Source: Agriotes lineatus (taxonomy: Eukaryota; Arthropoda; Insecta; Coleoptera; Elateridae). Taken from it: 64,000 bases of DNA. Both the position numbers and the translations under genes were made by a program. The notes under the pieces were generated by a model. The model ran no database searches and was not told where the DNA came from. It was given only the letters and a program-made list of their open reading frames with translations. The stretch lies in assembly GCA_940337035.1 (NCBI GenBank), contig CALNHX010007784.1, positions 1 to 64,000 of the forward strand, written 5' to 3'. This document shows, one piece after another, positions 1 through 11,510 of this stretch (position 1 is its first letter; each line of letters starts with the position of its first letter).

Positions 1-1330
1 TCTGTTATTTTGTGTACCACAAAATATACATTTTCTTTGTATATACTGTATCACCAGTCTAATAAAATTCCAAAAACTGGAGAGTAGGAGTTATACGACC
101 GACAACCCACTAGCTAATTATGGTTTAGTATATAAAGTAAACAAATAATATCAACAGTTTATTTAGTTAGTTAGTTCAATATTTATTTATTTATTTATGT
201 TCTGTTTGAGAGGGTGCTTAAATATCTTTTCCCGCTGCTGATCATGTAAGTCAGTGATACCGTCTTAGTAACAAAACGTGTAAGTCGGTGATTATATTTG
301 TTTGCTACTTTTTCTTGACAACGGAACTTAATATTATTATTAAGTTCCTAGGATAATAAAATTAGCAAAGTAAGATGCAGATTTAGACGTTTTGTTTATA
401 AATTGCAAGTGTTTAGGTGACATGTGACACTCACAGGTAACACGACTCACGAAAACTAATTCTGGTGACAGGTGACAAACCAAACGATTTTTTCAAAATT
501 CTAGGAAAATTTCGATAAGCAGCGGGAAAAATATAATAAGATAACTCGGAATGTATCGTCTATTAACATTTTCGGCAGGCAACAAGCCGCGACTTCGTCT
601 TGGCTTGTACTTGTCTACCTCAAATGTTAATAGGTCCTTACATTCCTTGTTACTTAAATAGCTATACTTTACAAATCCTTATAAATAAAGCTCCAGCTCC
701 ATGCAGCTTTCATAGTAGTCTATAATATATTTTCTCCATTTTTATCAATTAATATTTATTAAAGTACAAGAATATTATGTAAACAAGGCAAGTTTGAGAC
801 TATTTAAAAAAAAAGCTTTTATACACTACGATGCATTGTGGAATAAAAGCTGTTTATGTCCTTGTATTTTATAGGTTTCACTAGCAGTATGTATTATTAC
901 AGTTTGTGCTTTATAAATAAGTATGACAATTCCCACAGGGCAGTTTATAAATCGAAAGATCAACAGAATTAAGAAATTTTTTTTTAATCAAAAGTAAGCA
1001 AAGAATTGGGCTAAAGAACTGAAATTAGTAGAACAATCAACAACGACCCTAAAAATCACATATTATTGTTGATTAACTATTTCCAATCCGTATACACACA
1101 TCAATAAGCAAATTTGGTTAAATGTGAAGAAAGTTGCGCAATTAAAGGACTAACAAAATGACGCCTAGAAATTCTTGATATGATTTTTCGTTTTTGAATT
1201 ATCTAAAAAAAAAGAACGAATTTTTGGATTTTCTATTTTATTTTTTTCTGACGTTAATATTCAAGTTAGAGCGAAACTGATTAAACTTCTTTATAGCAAC
1301 TTTTAGTGGACTTACTGATTACGTTATGAA
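1..1330. other. AT-rich non-genic stretch
   Basis: No open frame here resembles a protein. The stretch holds an ATTT-rich run near 176-200, a short imperfect inverted repeat (cccgctgct near 231-239 against agcagcggg near 518-526) and the palindrome described at 548-645. It reads as intergenic or intronic DNA with small decayed repeats. Confidence 0.6.
548..645. repeat. Imperfect palindrome with GACTTCGTCT centre
   Basis: The left arm (548-570, ending ctattaacatt) pairs with the right arm (622-645, starting aatgttaatag). Inside them, ggcaggcaacaagcc pairs with ggcttgtacttgtctacc. The unpaired centre reads gacttcgtct. A second palindrome with the same centre but different arms lies at 19093-19187. 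It is probably a small hairpin-type repeat; the family is unknown. Confidence 0.6.
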
Positions 1331-1606
1331 ATTTTTTATCCCACGTTTCGTCTTTGAGAAACCATCATTAACTTCATTTTTTTAAATACGGTTTTGGTTT
1401 TTTGATGCCAAATTTGTGAAGCCCTTTTTATTCTGAATTCAACAATGTACCACATATTATGGTTTAATTACGTGTCGAGCTGGTTTTGATCATCATCAGA
1501 AAATTTTTAAGATACGGACCTGCATTTCTAATAATTTTGTAAAAATAAGTTCATGCAGTAAGTTAGGTGTTTTTAGATGCTGTTAAAATATTGAAATGCA
1601 CATCAT

Positions 1607-2030
1607 AATGTCATAATTATTATACATTAATTTAAAAACCAACCAATAACTATTAACAATAAACAACAAATAAATGAACAAAAGATAGACAAAAAGAATA
1701 ACAAAACGAACCTCGAAACAATTTAATAGGTATTAAATTTAGAGAAGGTATTCAAAAAGGTTGCCATCATTCTCTAAGCATAAATAGCATCTTCTAACTG
1801 TAGAATCTAAAACATTATTCAGCAATACTGGCGTTATACTTTGAAAGGCTTCAAGAACCAATCATCTAAGTTCTTCTTATGTTTCAAAGTTTCAAAACTT
1901 TGAATACCTATTACATTGTTTCGATGCTCGTTTTGTTATTCTTTCTGTCTGTCTTTTGTTCATTTATTTGTTGTTTATTGTTAATAGTTATTGGTTGGTT
2001 ATTAAATTAATGTATCAGAATTATGACATT
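1607..2030. repeat. 128-bp inverted repeat flanking the Penelope-like remnant
   Basis: Positions 1607-1734 are the near-perfect reverse complement of 1903-2030, with about ten mismatches over about 128 bp and a loop of about 168 bp. The right arm runs directly into the PLE reading frame, and the first roughly 30 codons of the open frame there are encoded by the arm. PLE copies are known for terminal repeats in both orientations, so this is most simply a rearranged or partly inverted PLE terminus. The loop (1735-1902) shows nothing recognisable. Confidence 0.75.
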
Positions 2031-2046
2031 ATTTATTTATTGTTTA

Positions 2047-2618
2047 AAAAGGCTAAAGAAGAATCTTCACCTCTGAAAGGCTTAGCATTTCTACCTTACG
2101 TTAAAGGCTCGACTGATAAGATAGGACGTGTCCTGCAACGATGCAACATCAAAACTGTGTTCACGAGCAAGGAAACTTTGGGTAACGGCTTCAGATCGGT
2201 AAAAGACAAGATTCCAAGTTTAAAAACCGCTGGCGTATATCGCATTCCTTGTTCTTGCGGCTCGAGTTACATTGGACAGACTGGTCGTTCCGTTGATCTA
2301 AGACTCCAAGAACACAAATGCGATTGCAAACACAAACGCATCACAAAATCAGCCGTAGCTGAGCATACATTTACAAATGGGCACACTCTAGAATTTGAGC
2401 ATGCCAGAGTACTTGCCAGAATACTTCATTACTTCACGCGAGTGATACGTGAAGCCATAGAAATAGAAAAACATCCAAATAATATCAACAGGGAAGATGG
2501 CTTTAAGCTTAGTAAAACGTGGACCCCTGTGATACACGATCTAAAGCATTACAAGTCTGTGCGTCATACGGCCACGCCCCGCGGATTACGTTGCACTCGG
2601 ATGACCAACCAGCGTTAA
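2047..2618 (+). pseudogene. Penelope-like element: C-terminal RT linker plus GIY-YIG endonuclease (5'-truncated)
   Basis: This is the 3' part of a PLE ORF. PLEs encode a reverse transcriptase joined to a GIY-YIG endonuclease, and this piece carries only the end of the RT region and the nuclease. The segment LAFLPYVKGSTDKIGRVLQ is the usual PLE post-RT motif. The nuclease follows: GVY, a cysteine pair (PCSCG), then YIGQTGRS with a conserved arginine in LRLQEH, SAVAEH, and REAIEIEKHPNNINREDG with the acidic residue. The frame is open to the stop at 2618, and the nominal start at 1956 lies in the flanking inverted repeat and is not a real start. The RT catalytic core is absent, so the copy is dead. 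A TATA-like box and a hammerhead motif follow within 120 bp. Confidence 0.92.
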
Positions 2619-2646
2619 GCCAATCCGCGCGCCTGGCACAGAGGAC

Positions 2647-2654
2647 TATAAATA
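2647..2654 (+). promoter_or_regulatory. TATA-like box of a PLE terminal repeat
   Basis: The sequence TATAAATA lies 34 bp upstream of the first hammerhead stem and 29 bp after the PLE stop. PLE terminal repeats carry an internal promoter next to the ribozyme. A second PLE-like site at 36219 also has a TATATAA upstream (near 36177), which supports the reading. Promoter activity is inferred only. Confidence 0.4.
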
Positions 2655-2687
2655 GCTCCACACCGACCTTCGGTTCTTAGTGTGACT

Positions 2688-2734
2688 TTCACTCTGATGA
2701 TGCAAGCTGCAAGGTCTTGCGAATCGTTAGTGAA
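2688..2734 (+). ncRNA. Hammerhead-ribozyme-like motif 1 (PLE-associated)
   Basis: The core CTGATGA is at 2694-2700. One extra T (2701) is followed by stem II, GCAAG (2702-2706) paired with CTTGC (2716-2720), then GAA (2721-2723). Stem I is TTCACT (2688-2693) paired with AGTGAA (2729-2734). The linker TCGT plus T17 stands where a short stem III would form. The canonical GAAA reads GAAT, so position 15.1 is altered. PLEs are known to carry minimal hammerheads with very short stem III. The position just after a PLE ORF and TATA box fits that role. Cleavage activity is not shown by sequence. Confidence 0.65.
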
Positions 2735-4039
2735 TATGGATGCACAAACAGCAAAACGGCCAAATCTGCCTAAGTCTCCTCGTTCTCAAGATACTCAAAC
2801 AACACGAGCCACCAAAGAGCATGGCCATCGCGCGGGTTTTTGCTCGACTTCACAAAGTGCAAGGCACATTAAGCCAGAGAATGCTGGGTGTTCATCTACA
2901 AATACTACGCGGTCTAAGCCGAAATTCTATGCTAAGGAGAATAATTCGAGTAACCGCGAAAGCCTCAAACAGTACATACTCTAATTTACTTAATTATTTT
3001 AACTGTACTTTCTTATTGTCTCAATGTGGCCATTTTAAATCACTCAAGATGTCAGCATTTCTCAGGAACTGAGAAGAATTGCACATAGCTCGTAACGCTC
3101 TGAACGAATAGTTTATTGATAACATTTTGAATTTTCTATGAAGTAGCCACTACTTTGATCAACTTTCTATAAAGTTGTTTGCTTTTACACCAGTGCGTCG
3201 TCCACCTAAGACCCTTGCTCAGGTGTATGGTACACTATTAATAAGAATTTGAGGAATTTCCTCTACATTTCATAAAAGTTATCTTTTGGTTCAATCCCTT
3301 ACATTTTTCTGGCATTCCAGTAGCTATAATAGGATATTTATGTTTTATCATAACGGGTTTGTCATGGGCGAAAATGGCTGGGAGATTACTATTTGATGGA
3401 CACACCAGTCATAGAAAGAATATAACAGGCCCGAGCGCGCTGCCACTAGCACAATGCTAGATAACCATATAATACAATTCGCTATAACCAATTTGCAATG
3501 AGCTGAAAAGCCTTCAAGAGTATATTGAAAATTTAAGTCCAACACAAAAATGTCCATGCCCTGTTGGTTTATTTAATTCTTTTTTTTAATGGAGTTCTTT
3601 ATAAATATTGGAGAAAAAGCTTGAATATGTTAGTTAAATCGGACGAGGTAAAGAATTTTGAGAAGGTATTACAAATCGAATAACATTCTTGCAAAGAAAC
3701 GGATGGTTTCGTATGTAATGTAATTGTCACTAAGAAGAGTTTGAATAATGACTTTAAACAAAGCATCGTCGAAAAAAAATTGGACTGCCTACTCGTCGTC
3801 ATTTATATACTGATTTTCTAGCGATTAAGCAAAAGTGTGGCTTTCAGCAGTGAGCAGATCACACTCTCATATTCTGTGAATTCTTGATAACTAGAAAGGT
3901 GAAACCGAGTTCTAACTAAGAAGAAAGTTATATCTAAAATGTCGTTCATGTTGTAAGTAAACAAAATAACTGCCAGTTGAAAAAAACAGGAGCAGATTAT
4001 GCACGGCACGGCACTACAAAAACATTTCTAGACCGTTTT
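2735..4039. other. PLE-flanking and AT-rich non-genic stretch
   Basis: Positions 2745-2984 are less AT-rich and open in two frames (one of 100 codons begins at 2682 and runs through the hammerhead), which could be the head of a second PLE copy. I see no RT motif in it. From 2985 to 4039 only short chance frames occur. Confidence 0.45.
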
Positions 4040-4258
4040 TCAGAATATTACAAGTACTATAAGATACATTAGCTTGTTGAGAAATATGACGAATGAAGGC
4101 AGATGGTGTATTTTAACAATTTCGGTAACATTATTGATGTATTCATCCGCTAGATTTGTAGGTCGACCACCGCCATGCTCCCTCCTAACGCTACCCGTTT
4201 CACGTGTAGCGGAGCTTCCAAATCGTGCGCAAACTAAAAATAGCCTTGCCAAAGACAT
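4040..4258 (-). pseudogene. Tc1/mariner-type transposase N-terminal fragment
   Basis: The minus strand encodes a stretch containing RETGSVRREHGGGRPT. It matches the linker pattern between the two helix-turn-helix DNA-binding motifs of insect Tc1-like transposases (xETGSVxRRxGxGRPR). Residues before it (LARLFLVCARFGSSA) sit where the first HTH would be. No DDE catalytic region follows, and the frame closes soon after. Upstream on the same strand, 4260-4500 is GC-richer and may be more of the same element, but I cannot align it. This is a decayed scrap, not a gene. Confidence 0.5.
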
Positions 4259-4728
4259 AAAAGCTCCAATACAAAGTGAAACACGGTGTTGCAGCTGTGC
4301 TAGCAGTGGGTGGTCGATTTAAAACGTGACGCGACGTAAAGCAGAATTTCTAACGGGTTGGCAAATTGCAGTATCCGAGGCGTCGCAGTAGGAGCGCGTC
4401 CAGCCCTTGTGAATACAAAGGACAACGCGCAAGATGTCGTATATCTACGCCAAATGCGAGATGAAACAGATTTAGCTAGACGCAGTTGCAATTAAACCCT
4501 ACAAAGATGAGTCAGAGTTCCGGCCATATCCAAAAGTGGCCACCCGCAGAGCCAAGATAAGTAATGGAGATTGACGTAACTAGCCAAGAAGTGCGCAATA
4601 AAAACCGAAGTCCAAGATCCTCATTTTTAGACGCAGGATAACAGTGCACTGTACCTCAAGAATGCTTCGGATTCCTTCAGACAGCCGTTAAATCATAAAC
4701 CCCTTTTATTTGCGTAAACAGGGCAGGG

Positions 4729-6685
4729 GTTATACCGGGTGACAATGAGACTAGAGCCATGCTTATATCTTCTTTATTTATGAATAGATTTGGATAAAAT
4801 TTTATACCAAGATACTAGACATAATTTCTGATTGGTCTATAGACATAGCAAAATGGCTGACTTCCGGTTTTACCGGAAATGATAACAACTTTGATTTTTT
4901 AAATGGAACACCCTGTATATTTTAAGTTTTTCTGAATGTACGAGTCAAATTACATATAACAGTCTTGCCAAATTTGATTTTTTTAAACAAAAAATTATTT
5001 TTTCAGTTTTTACTTTATACCATAGAAGGCCTTGACTTGGAAAAATCTATTCTAATTGACTCTAGCAACTCTTAATAATAGATATTTGTCGGCGCCGAAG
5101 ATATTTGGACTAATGTCTCCGCCTATGAGTTATGTTTTCTAGTTATGTTTCGTTTGAACTGTTTTGTTTATGAGTTCACAGAAGGAACGCGATAGGTAAT
5201 TTCCTATAGTATGGAACGGCGCCTGCAAGACCCAAACAATATGGGAGTGAGTAACGTTGCCGAGATCAGGGCATTCTTGTATAGAAAAGCAAAGCAAGGT
5301 TTCTAATTTCAGCCAAATTCGTAGGCTCTTCATTGTCAATTAAATAACAAATTTTGTGTAACTCTAAGGATCGTAGTACATTAAACAACAATTTAGCGGG
5401 GCTAAACCCTGTAACTGAGTGTTTTGTACTGTTCAATGTCAACCGGACCTCACCTAAACTATCTTTTTAGCTGTTATCATGAGCAATAAAATGCACTTCT
5501 ATGTTGTAATTGGAACAAAAGCAACGAAAATCAGCACTTGTGAAGCAGTCACCTTGATCTTTTTAAAACGTGTTTAGCAAACTTTGTTCTTTTATTAAGG
5601 GTTTGCTATTGACTTCATTTATAAAATAGCTATTATTAAGAGTTGCTAGAGTCATATTGCGAGACGCCTAAAGTCGGGGTAACTGGCAATCCTTTTAATT
5701 GAAACACACTCGGACACGAAGACCAAAGCTACTGAGATTAATAAGAACACTTAAGTAGATACAAATACTTGCATTTATTTTTCTGCCGTTTACAGAAACC
5801 TTAAGTTTATGTATTTACATCTTCTTATTAACTACTTAATTCTAAGTCCATTCTGACCAAGAAAGCTCGGTGGGCGTTTACAAAGTTCCCAATAACCTAT
5901 CAGAGCTGGTCTAAATTTTGGACATTTGGCATTACGCGGACGTGACCGTTCATAATAGTTCTATGAATTTTTACAAGCTTGAGGATTTCCCATGGTGAAA
6001 TGTGGCCTGTTCGGACCCTTAGTAAATTACCGCTATAAAGATTTAAAATTCTACTAAAGCATTTGGTCCCAGCTGCAAATAGTTTTTATGATCGAGTTGC
6101 AACCGTTGCTTCTTCTAATCACGTACCGGTCATATACATCACTCAATATTTCGGTTTATGAAGTAAACGCTGCATAAACTTACTCTAATCTTATTCGTGA
6201 GATTGGAATATCTCCAGCTTCCCAAGCGAAAGGCACGTTTCTAAACATCCGCTTGTTGTAATTTAAATATGACATTTTCCTACGAATTTTACCTTAAAAT
6301 ATTATACAGATGGCTTACAGCTAACTAAAGTACAGTATATTCCTACATAGTTCATTAAATTAAAGAACGCAAATCGTAACAGTCAATTAGAATAGATTTT
6401 CCAAGTCAAGGCCTTCTATGGTAAAAAATAAAAATTGAACAAATATTTTTTTTGTTTAAAAAAATTGAAATTTGGCAATACTGTTATATGTAATTTGACT
6501 CGTAGATTCAAAAAAACATAAAATATACAGGGTGTTCCATTTAAAAAATCACAGTTGCTATCATTTCCGGTAAAACCGGGCGTCAGCCATTTTGACTATG
6601 TTTATCGACCAATCAGAAATTATGTCTAGTATCTTAATAAAGAAGATATAAGCATGGCCCTAGTCTCATTGTCACCCGGTATAAC
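4729..6685. mobile_element. DNA transposon remnant with about 300-bp terminal inverted repeats
   Basis: The left arm (about 4729-5063) is the reverse complement of the right arm (about 6383-6685) with scattered small gaps. The outer ends read gttataccgggtgacaatg and its complement. The interior (5064-6382) has no transposase-like frame, so the copy is non-autonomous. A second, shorter inverted repeat (5056-5080 with 5631-5655) sits inside, next to the left arm. The octamer cgtaaaca occurs on both sides (4713-4720 and 6685-6692) but is offset by 8 bp on the left, so I do not claim it as a target duplication. Long TIRs without coding capacity fit several superfamilies. Confidence 0.8.
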
Positions 6686-8778
6686 GTAAACATAGTGTAT
6701 TCAGACATAACTTGGATAACTTGGATCACTCACCCTCTTACGAATTTCGGTCATTTTTTGCACTCTGCACTTGCGCTTCCAAGATCTGCCCCTACCACTT
6801 GTAACTTGTGTGCTGATCTTAGCATTTTCGCGTAATTAGTAAAGAGTTGTATATGTTCATGTATGTTGATTTCTTCTTGTTCTCAAACAAAAATAGGTAA
6901 ATATTTTTGCTGTCCATATTGTGTATCATGTGTTATTACCCAGAATAAAGCAACTTCCACATTGGCAACGTAAACCCCTTTATACGATAACATCCTTCAC
7001 TAAATTTCACGGGAACCTGCTAGGCATTCAATTTAATTATAAATATGCGATTTTTCAAGATAGTTAAATTTTTAGGCGCAAAACAAGCTCATGTGACACA
7101 AGATAAAAAAAATACACCGTACAATCCTTATTTATGATAAAAACGATTGTTTACATCCAGAAGGTGACCGACAACATCATCTTAATAATAATCTGTTAAA
7201 ACACACGTTCTTCCAGTCATTATTTTATGTCGAGATTTACTAAACTTTGAATTTTAATTATGGAATCAAACGCAACTTCTCCAAAAATCGCACCACCAGA
7301 TTTAAATTCTGCGGAAGGCACTAGCTTCGTTCCAGTTATTACGAGCACAATGCATCTAAGACTAAATAGCGCTTGTTGCAGCTGCATGTTCTACTTACTG
7401 AATGCAGAGCTTGTGCTTGTAACTCTGTTTCATACACAAAGGACTACTTATTAAGCACGAAGTTGCCGCAGCAAGAACTGTAGTTTCCCAAAGTTTTACG
7501 ATGGTTGGAGAGTGCCTGGTCTTATTTATTCGGCGTCTTCTTTTTTTTTGCTGAACAGCAATTCTGTAGATTTTTAGCGCATTGGATTGTATATTGCTTG
7601 TACGTGCTGTAGAGTTTAAAGCACACACAAAAGTAGTTTCACTAAGCTCTGCAGTGTAATACAATATGATAAAATAAACTCGATTACCAACAGCTATTTG
7701 ATTTGATTTCGAAGAGTTGACGGCCATTGTTATAATAACGAACTAGATCCGAGATTGGACCGTGTCGTTCTAGAGATAGATGAAACCCCTTATACCTAAC
7801 CGAACCCATATTGCACTACGCATCAGGCGATGTTCTTCAAAATTAGCCGAGATACCTAAAAAGTGTGTTAAATAACAGTTCAAAAAATTAGCGCCTACGA
7901 CAACCTCTTGAGAAACGGAGCTATAAATACATTATACAGTTTTGTTAACAGTTTTATCATAATTTTAAGACAAAACCCAATACATAGAGACAACATGAAA
8001 TATGTTCGTCGTAAATTTTGTTTGTAGCTAACGGAAATGCGTGTTATAAGCTACACAGACATCGCTCAATCTGTCGATTGATTGATGGAATGGTTACTTA
8101 AAATTTCATATTCTAGTTAATGCGATGCCAACTCTTAACTTCAGTTAGTTAGACACGTAACGTTTTATTGCTGCGAAAAGGTCACTGTTGTCTTTTTAAG
8201 CATTTCATAAAAGAGAAATCTACAATCACATTCTTGATTTGACTTTTAACTCAAAATATTCACAACCTGGAGAACTATCCCAGTCACACTTCTCAAATTT
8301 TGTTTTATTTTATGTAGGTTGTAGACAATCCAAAAACATAAATTTTCTATTTTAAGTCGATTAACAAGTAAGATCAAAAACACATTGGCCTTCTTAGGCC
8401 AATAATTCAAATTTTAGATTTTCTGTATTTGTATTTGTTTCATTTATTTGAAATATACGTTAAAGATGGCACCGTTGAGAAGTCTATTTTGTCCTTTTAT
8501 TGATAGCAGATCTGCTACACTATTTTCATAGTCGGACTATGAGCAAACATTGTCTTTATACAAAAAGATTGTGGAAAGCACTAAACTTCAATATAATCCA
8601 CATTTTGATAATGAAGGGTAAGGGCTGCTTTTCAAGCATTTATTTCGGGGGTTTATTGTAGGCGCATTCTGGTCACTAAAGTAAAGCCAAATAAATCCAA
8701 TCAGTGCCATTGGGTCCACTTAGTCAGTAATGCGGTTTATGTTCCTAATAAAATTAGTCCTCCGTTGCTCCGATACTT
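6686..8778. other. Non-genic stretch
   Basis: The stretch is AT-rich with no protein-like frame. The 64-codon frame at 7260-7454 has ordinary composition but no recognisable motif, no splice context, and AT content like its flanks. I leave it uncalled. No repeat with a clear partner in the window was found. Confidence 0.5.
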
Positions 8779-8844
8779 TGAGACGAACCATTCAACCGTC
8801 TCGGCCCACACATCAGCGAGCTCGGACAAAGAACGGGACACAAA

Positions 8845-8909
8845 ATGTCAGGGGCTCAGAATAATCCGGGCCCTGGACAACCGATTTGTAGTTATTACGG
8901 CGGTGGAAG
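8845..8909 (+). CDS. Candidate first coding exon of an unknown host gene
   Basis: An ATG in good context (caaaATG) opens a 22-residue frame, MSGAQNNPGPGQPICSYYGG plus two more residues, ending at a canonical donor (GGAAG|GTAAGT at 8909/8910). The coding length of 65 nt gives a phase-2 intron. An in-frame TGA lies upstream at 8779-8781, so the ATG is a plausible true start, and the region before it (8760-8844) is CpG-richer than its surroundings, as a 5' UTR or promoter would be. The peptide is Pro/Gly-rich and I cannot name the gene. No following exon in the right phase was identified. It could be a chance frame next to a chance donor. Confidence 0.4.
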
Positions 8910-9960
8910 GTAAGTTTCACCACATTTTGCACGCGTGTCGGGGAGGCACGTGCGAGGAGCCTCGAACTAAATCGGGCCCGCACAAAGGCGCACTTCGCCG
9001 TCTAAAAGCTAAAGGAGACGATTAATTCGGCCTGAACTTGTTCTCTTTAACATTATGGGCGCATTGCAGGCCACTCTTAATTAGCTGAGCGACTACGGCT
9101 TAATTCGGTTGCGAATGTCGCTCACTTATCTTGCAAGCACACCGACTAACAAGTTCAAAATGTAGGCACGGGCGCACTACACTTCTTCCCTTTTACTCTC
9201 GCAGCTACTGTTCCACAGTCTCTAATTCTTTGAATTCACTTGACAGTGAACAAATAACACGCTGCCTAGACAGGTAAGACATAAAGCTTTATCAAAATAA
9301 TCATTGCGTAACTTCGCGCCAATACGATTAACAATCAGTGACAAAACTATACACGTAATATGTTTCAAACTGGAATTCACTAATCACCAATGCGATGCGA
9401 TCAGTATTGATCTGTGGTTAGCACAAGAACAAAGAAGACCAAAAAGAAGGCAATGCCGTCCCGTCCTAAAAAAAATAAAATTAAACAACTTAAAAGCAGT
9501 TGAATTCTGTAAGAAAACTATACATGTACACAAATAATAAAGATAATGCCAATTAAGAACAAAGCATCGCACCAGCTTTATTAAATAAGTGATTTACACC
9601 GTATTCAAGTAATGCAATGCTCTGCGCTGGCACCCTCAGGCCAGCCTAGGAGACGAAGGAGTGTCCACACGCCGCATTTTTAAATTGTAATACAATACTC
9701 TTTCCATAATTTGGACAGCACGTCTCGCAGACCGTTTGTGGCGTGATCAATAACGCCGGTGACCCCACGGGTCAAGAAATCGACACCACCAAAGGGCTGA
9801 ATTCGGCTAGAAGCTAACATACATGCAAATGTACCACAAAAAATACAATTCTTTCCAAAACTACACCCAAATAAAATGATAAACCCAAAAATACAGAAAG
9901 TAAATCAGAAACAAAATTTATAAAAAGATCCTACAATGAAATGAAAAAAGAATTATCAAA
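8910..9960. other. Non-genic stretch (putative intron start)
   Basis: GC content stays moderately high to about 9240, then falls. No further exon-like frame was seen. 9590-9850 is again GC-richer, but without a recognisable motif. Confidence 0.45.
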
Positions 9961-9989
9961 AATTATAATTTACATTGTAGCACTCTTTC

Positions 9990-11510
9990 TTCTTTTAAGA
10001 ATTCATTGATGATGTTGGACGCTTCTTCAAACTCTCTTCTGCATAGTGGTTTGTTCATTACCCCTTGCAAGCAGTCGATTCGTAAGATCATTGCAATATT
10101 ACCTCGTTGTTTGTCCATTGCCTTTCGCATGTAATATGCTCCCACATCCATCCGGTGGATTTCTAAAATGATTCCAATATTTTATGAATTATTAAGCCAT
10201 ACGCTTCTTTAAACTCTTTTCTCCATCGTTGTTTAATCATTGCCAATTTCACCCAATGATTTCCTAAGATCACTCGAATATTACCGCTTTAATAATTCAG
10301 TGATAATGTAATACGCTTCTTCAAACTCTTTTCTTCATCGTTGTGTGTTCATTGCCACTTCATCCAGTTGATTCCTAAGATCACTCTAATATTACCTTTT
10401 TAAGAATTTATCGATAATGTAATATACTTCTTCAAACTTCTTTCTTCACCTTTGTTTGTTCATTGCCACTTGCATCTAGCTGATTCCTAAGATCATTCCA
10501 ATATTATCTTTCTTAGGAATTCATTGATAATGTAATACGCTTCCTTAAACTATACTCTCCATCGCTTTCTTCATTGCTACTCCCATGCAGTTGATTTCTA
10601 ATCTAATATTACGTCTTCTAAGCCTTATTTGATAATGTAATACGCTTCTTCGACCTCCAATGTTACCTCCTTTAGGAATGCGTTGATAACGCTGATTCCA
10701 ACTCTTTTCTCTATCGTTGCTTATTCATCGCTACTCGCATCCAGTTATTTAAAAAAAATTACACTAGCTCTTTTAAGAATCCATTGATAATGTAATACGT
10801 TTCTTAAAACTCTTTTCTTCATCGTTGTATGTTCACTGCCATATGCTTCCAGTTGATTGCTAAGATCATTTCAATATTACCGCGTTTAAAAATGCATTGA
10901 TAATGTAACACGCTTCTTTAAACTTTTTCTCCCATTGTTGTTTGTTCATGACAACTTGCATCCAGTTGATTCCGAAGATATCCAACATTATTCCAATATT
11001 ACCTCTTTTAAGAATTCATTGAGAACGTAATACGCAGCCTCAAACTCTATTCTACATCGTTGTTTCTTCATTGTCACTAGTATCCACTTGATTCCTAATC
11101 TAATACTACCTCTTTTAGCAATCCATTGATAATGTAATACGCTTCTTCAAACTTTCTTCTCCGTCGTTGTTTGTTCATTGCCACTTGCATCCAGTTGATT
11201 CCTAAAAGCACTCCAATATTACCTCTTTTAAGAAATAATCGATCAGCTTCTTCAAATTCTGTTCTCCAGCGATATTTGTCATACCCACGTCCATCCGGTT
11301 GATCCCTAAAATCACTCCAACATTACACCTTCTCAGAATTCATTGATAATATAATACGTTTCTTTAAACTTTTTTACGTTGTTTTTGGTTCATTGCCACT
11401 TGCATCCAGTTGTTTCCTAAGATCACTCCAATATTACCGATTTTAAGAACTCAGAAATAATGAAATACACTTCTTTAAACTGTTTTCTGTATCGTTGATT
11501 GTTCTCCGTT
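9990..11510. repeat. Decayed tandem array, about 14 units of about 113 bp
   Basis: Units restart near 9997, 10186, 10288, 10400, 10512, 10618, 10672, 10772, 10886, 11008, 11114, 11228, 11333 and 11453. Each carries recognisable blocks: aagaattcattgataatg, acgcttcttcaaactc, ttgttcattgccacttgc, atccagttgattcctaag and ccaatattacc. Units differ by substitutions and by indels (the 10618 and 10672 units are truncated). Read on the minus strand, individual units (for example 11114-11227) stay open for about 37 codons. The unit length is not a multiple of three, so the frame breaks at junctions. I read this as an old minisatellite or satellite rather than a repeat protein. Confidence 0.85.

Noticed and set aside
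9963..10151. 62-codon minus-strand ORF as a repeat-containing protein
   Set aside because: It is part of the 113-bp array, whose unit length breaks the frame at each junction; units are old and full of indels.
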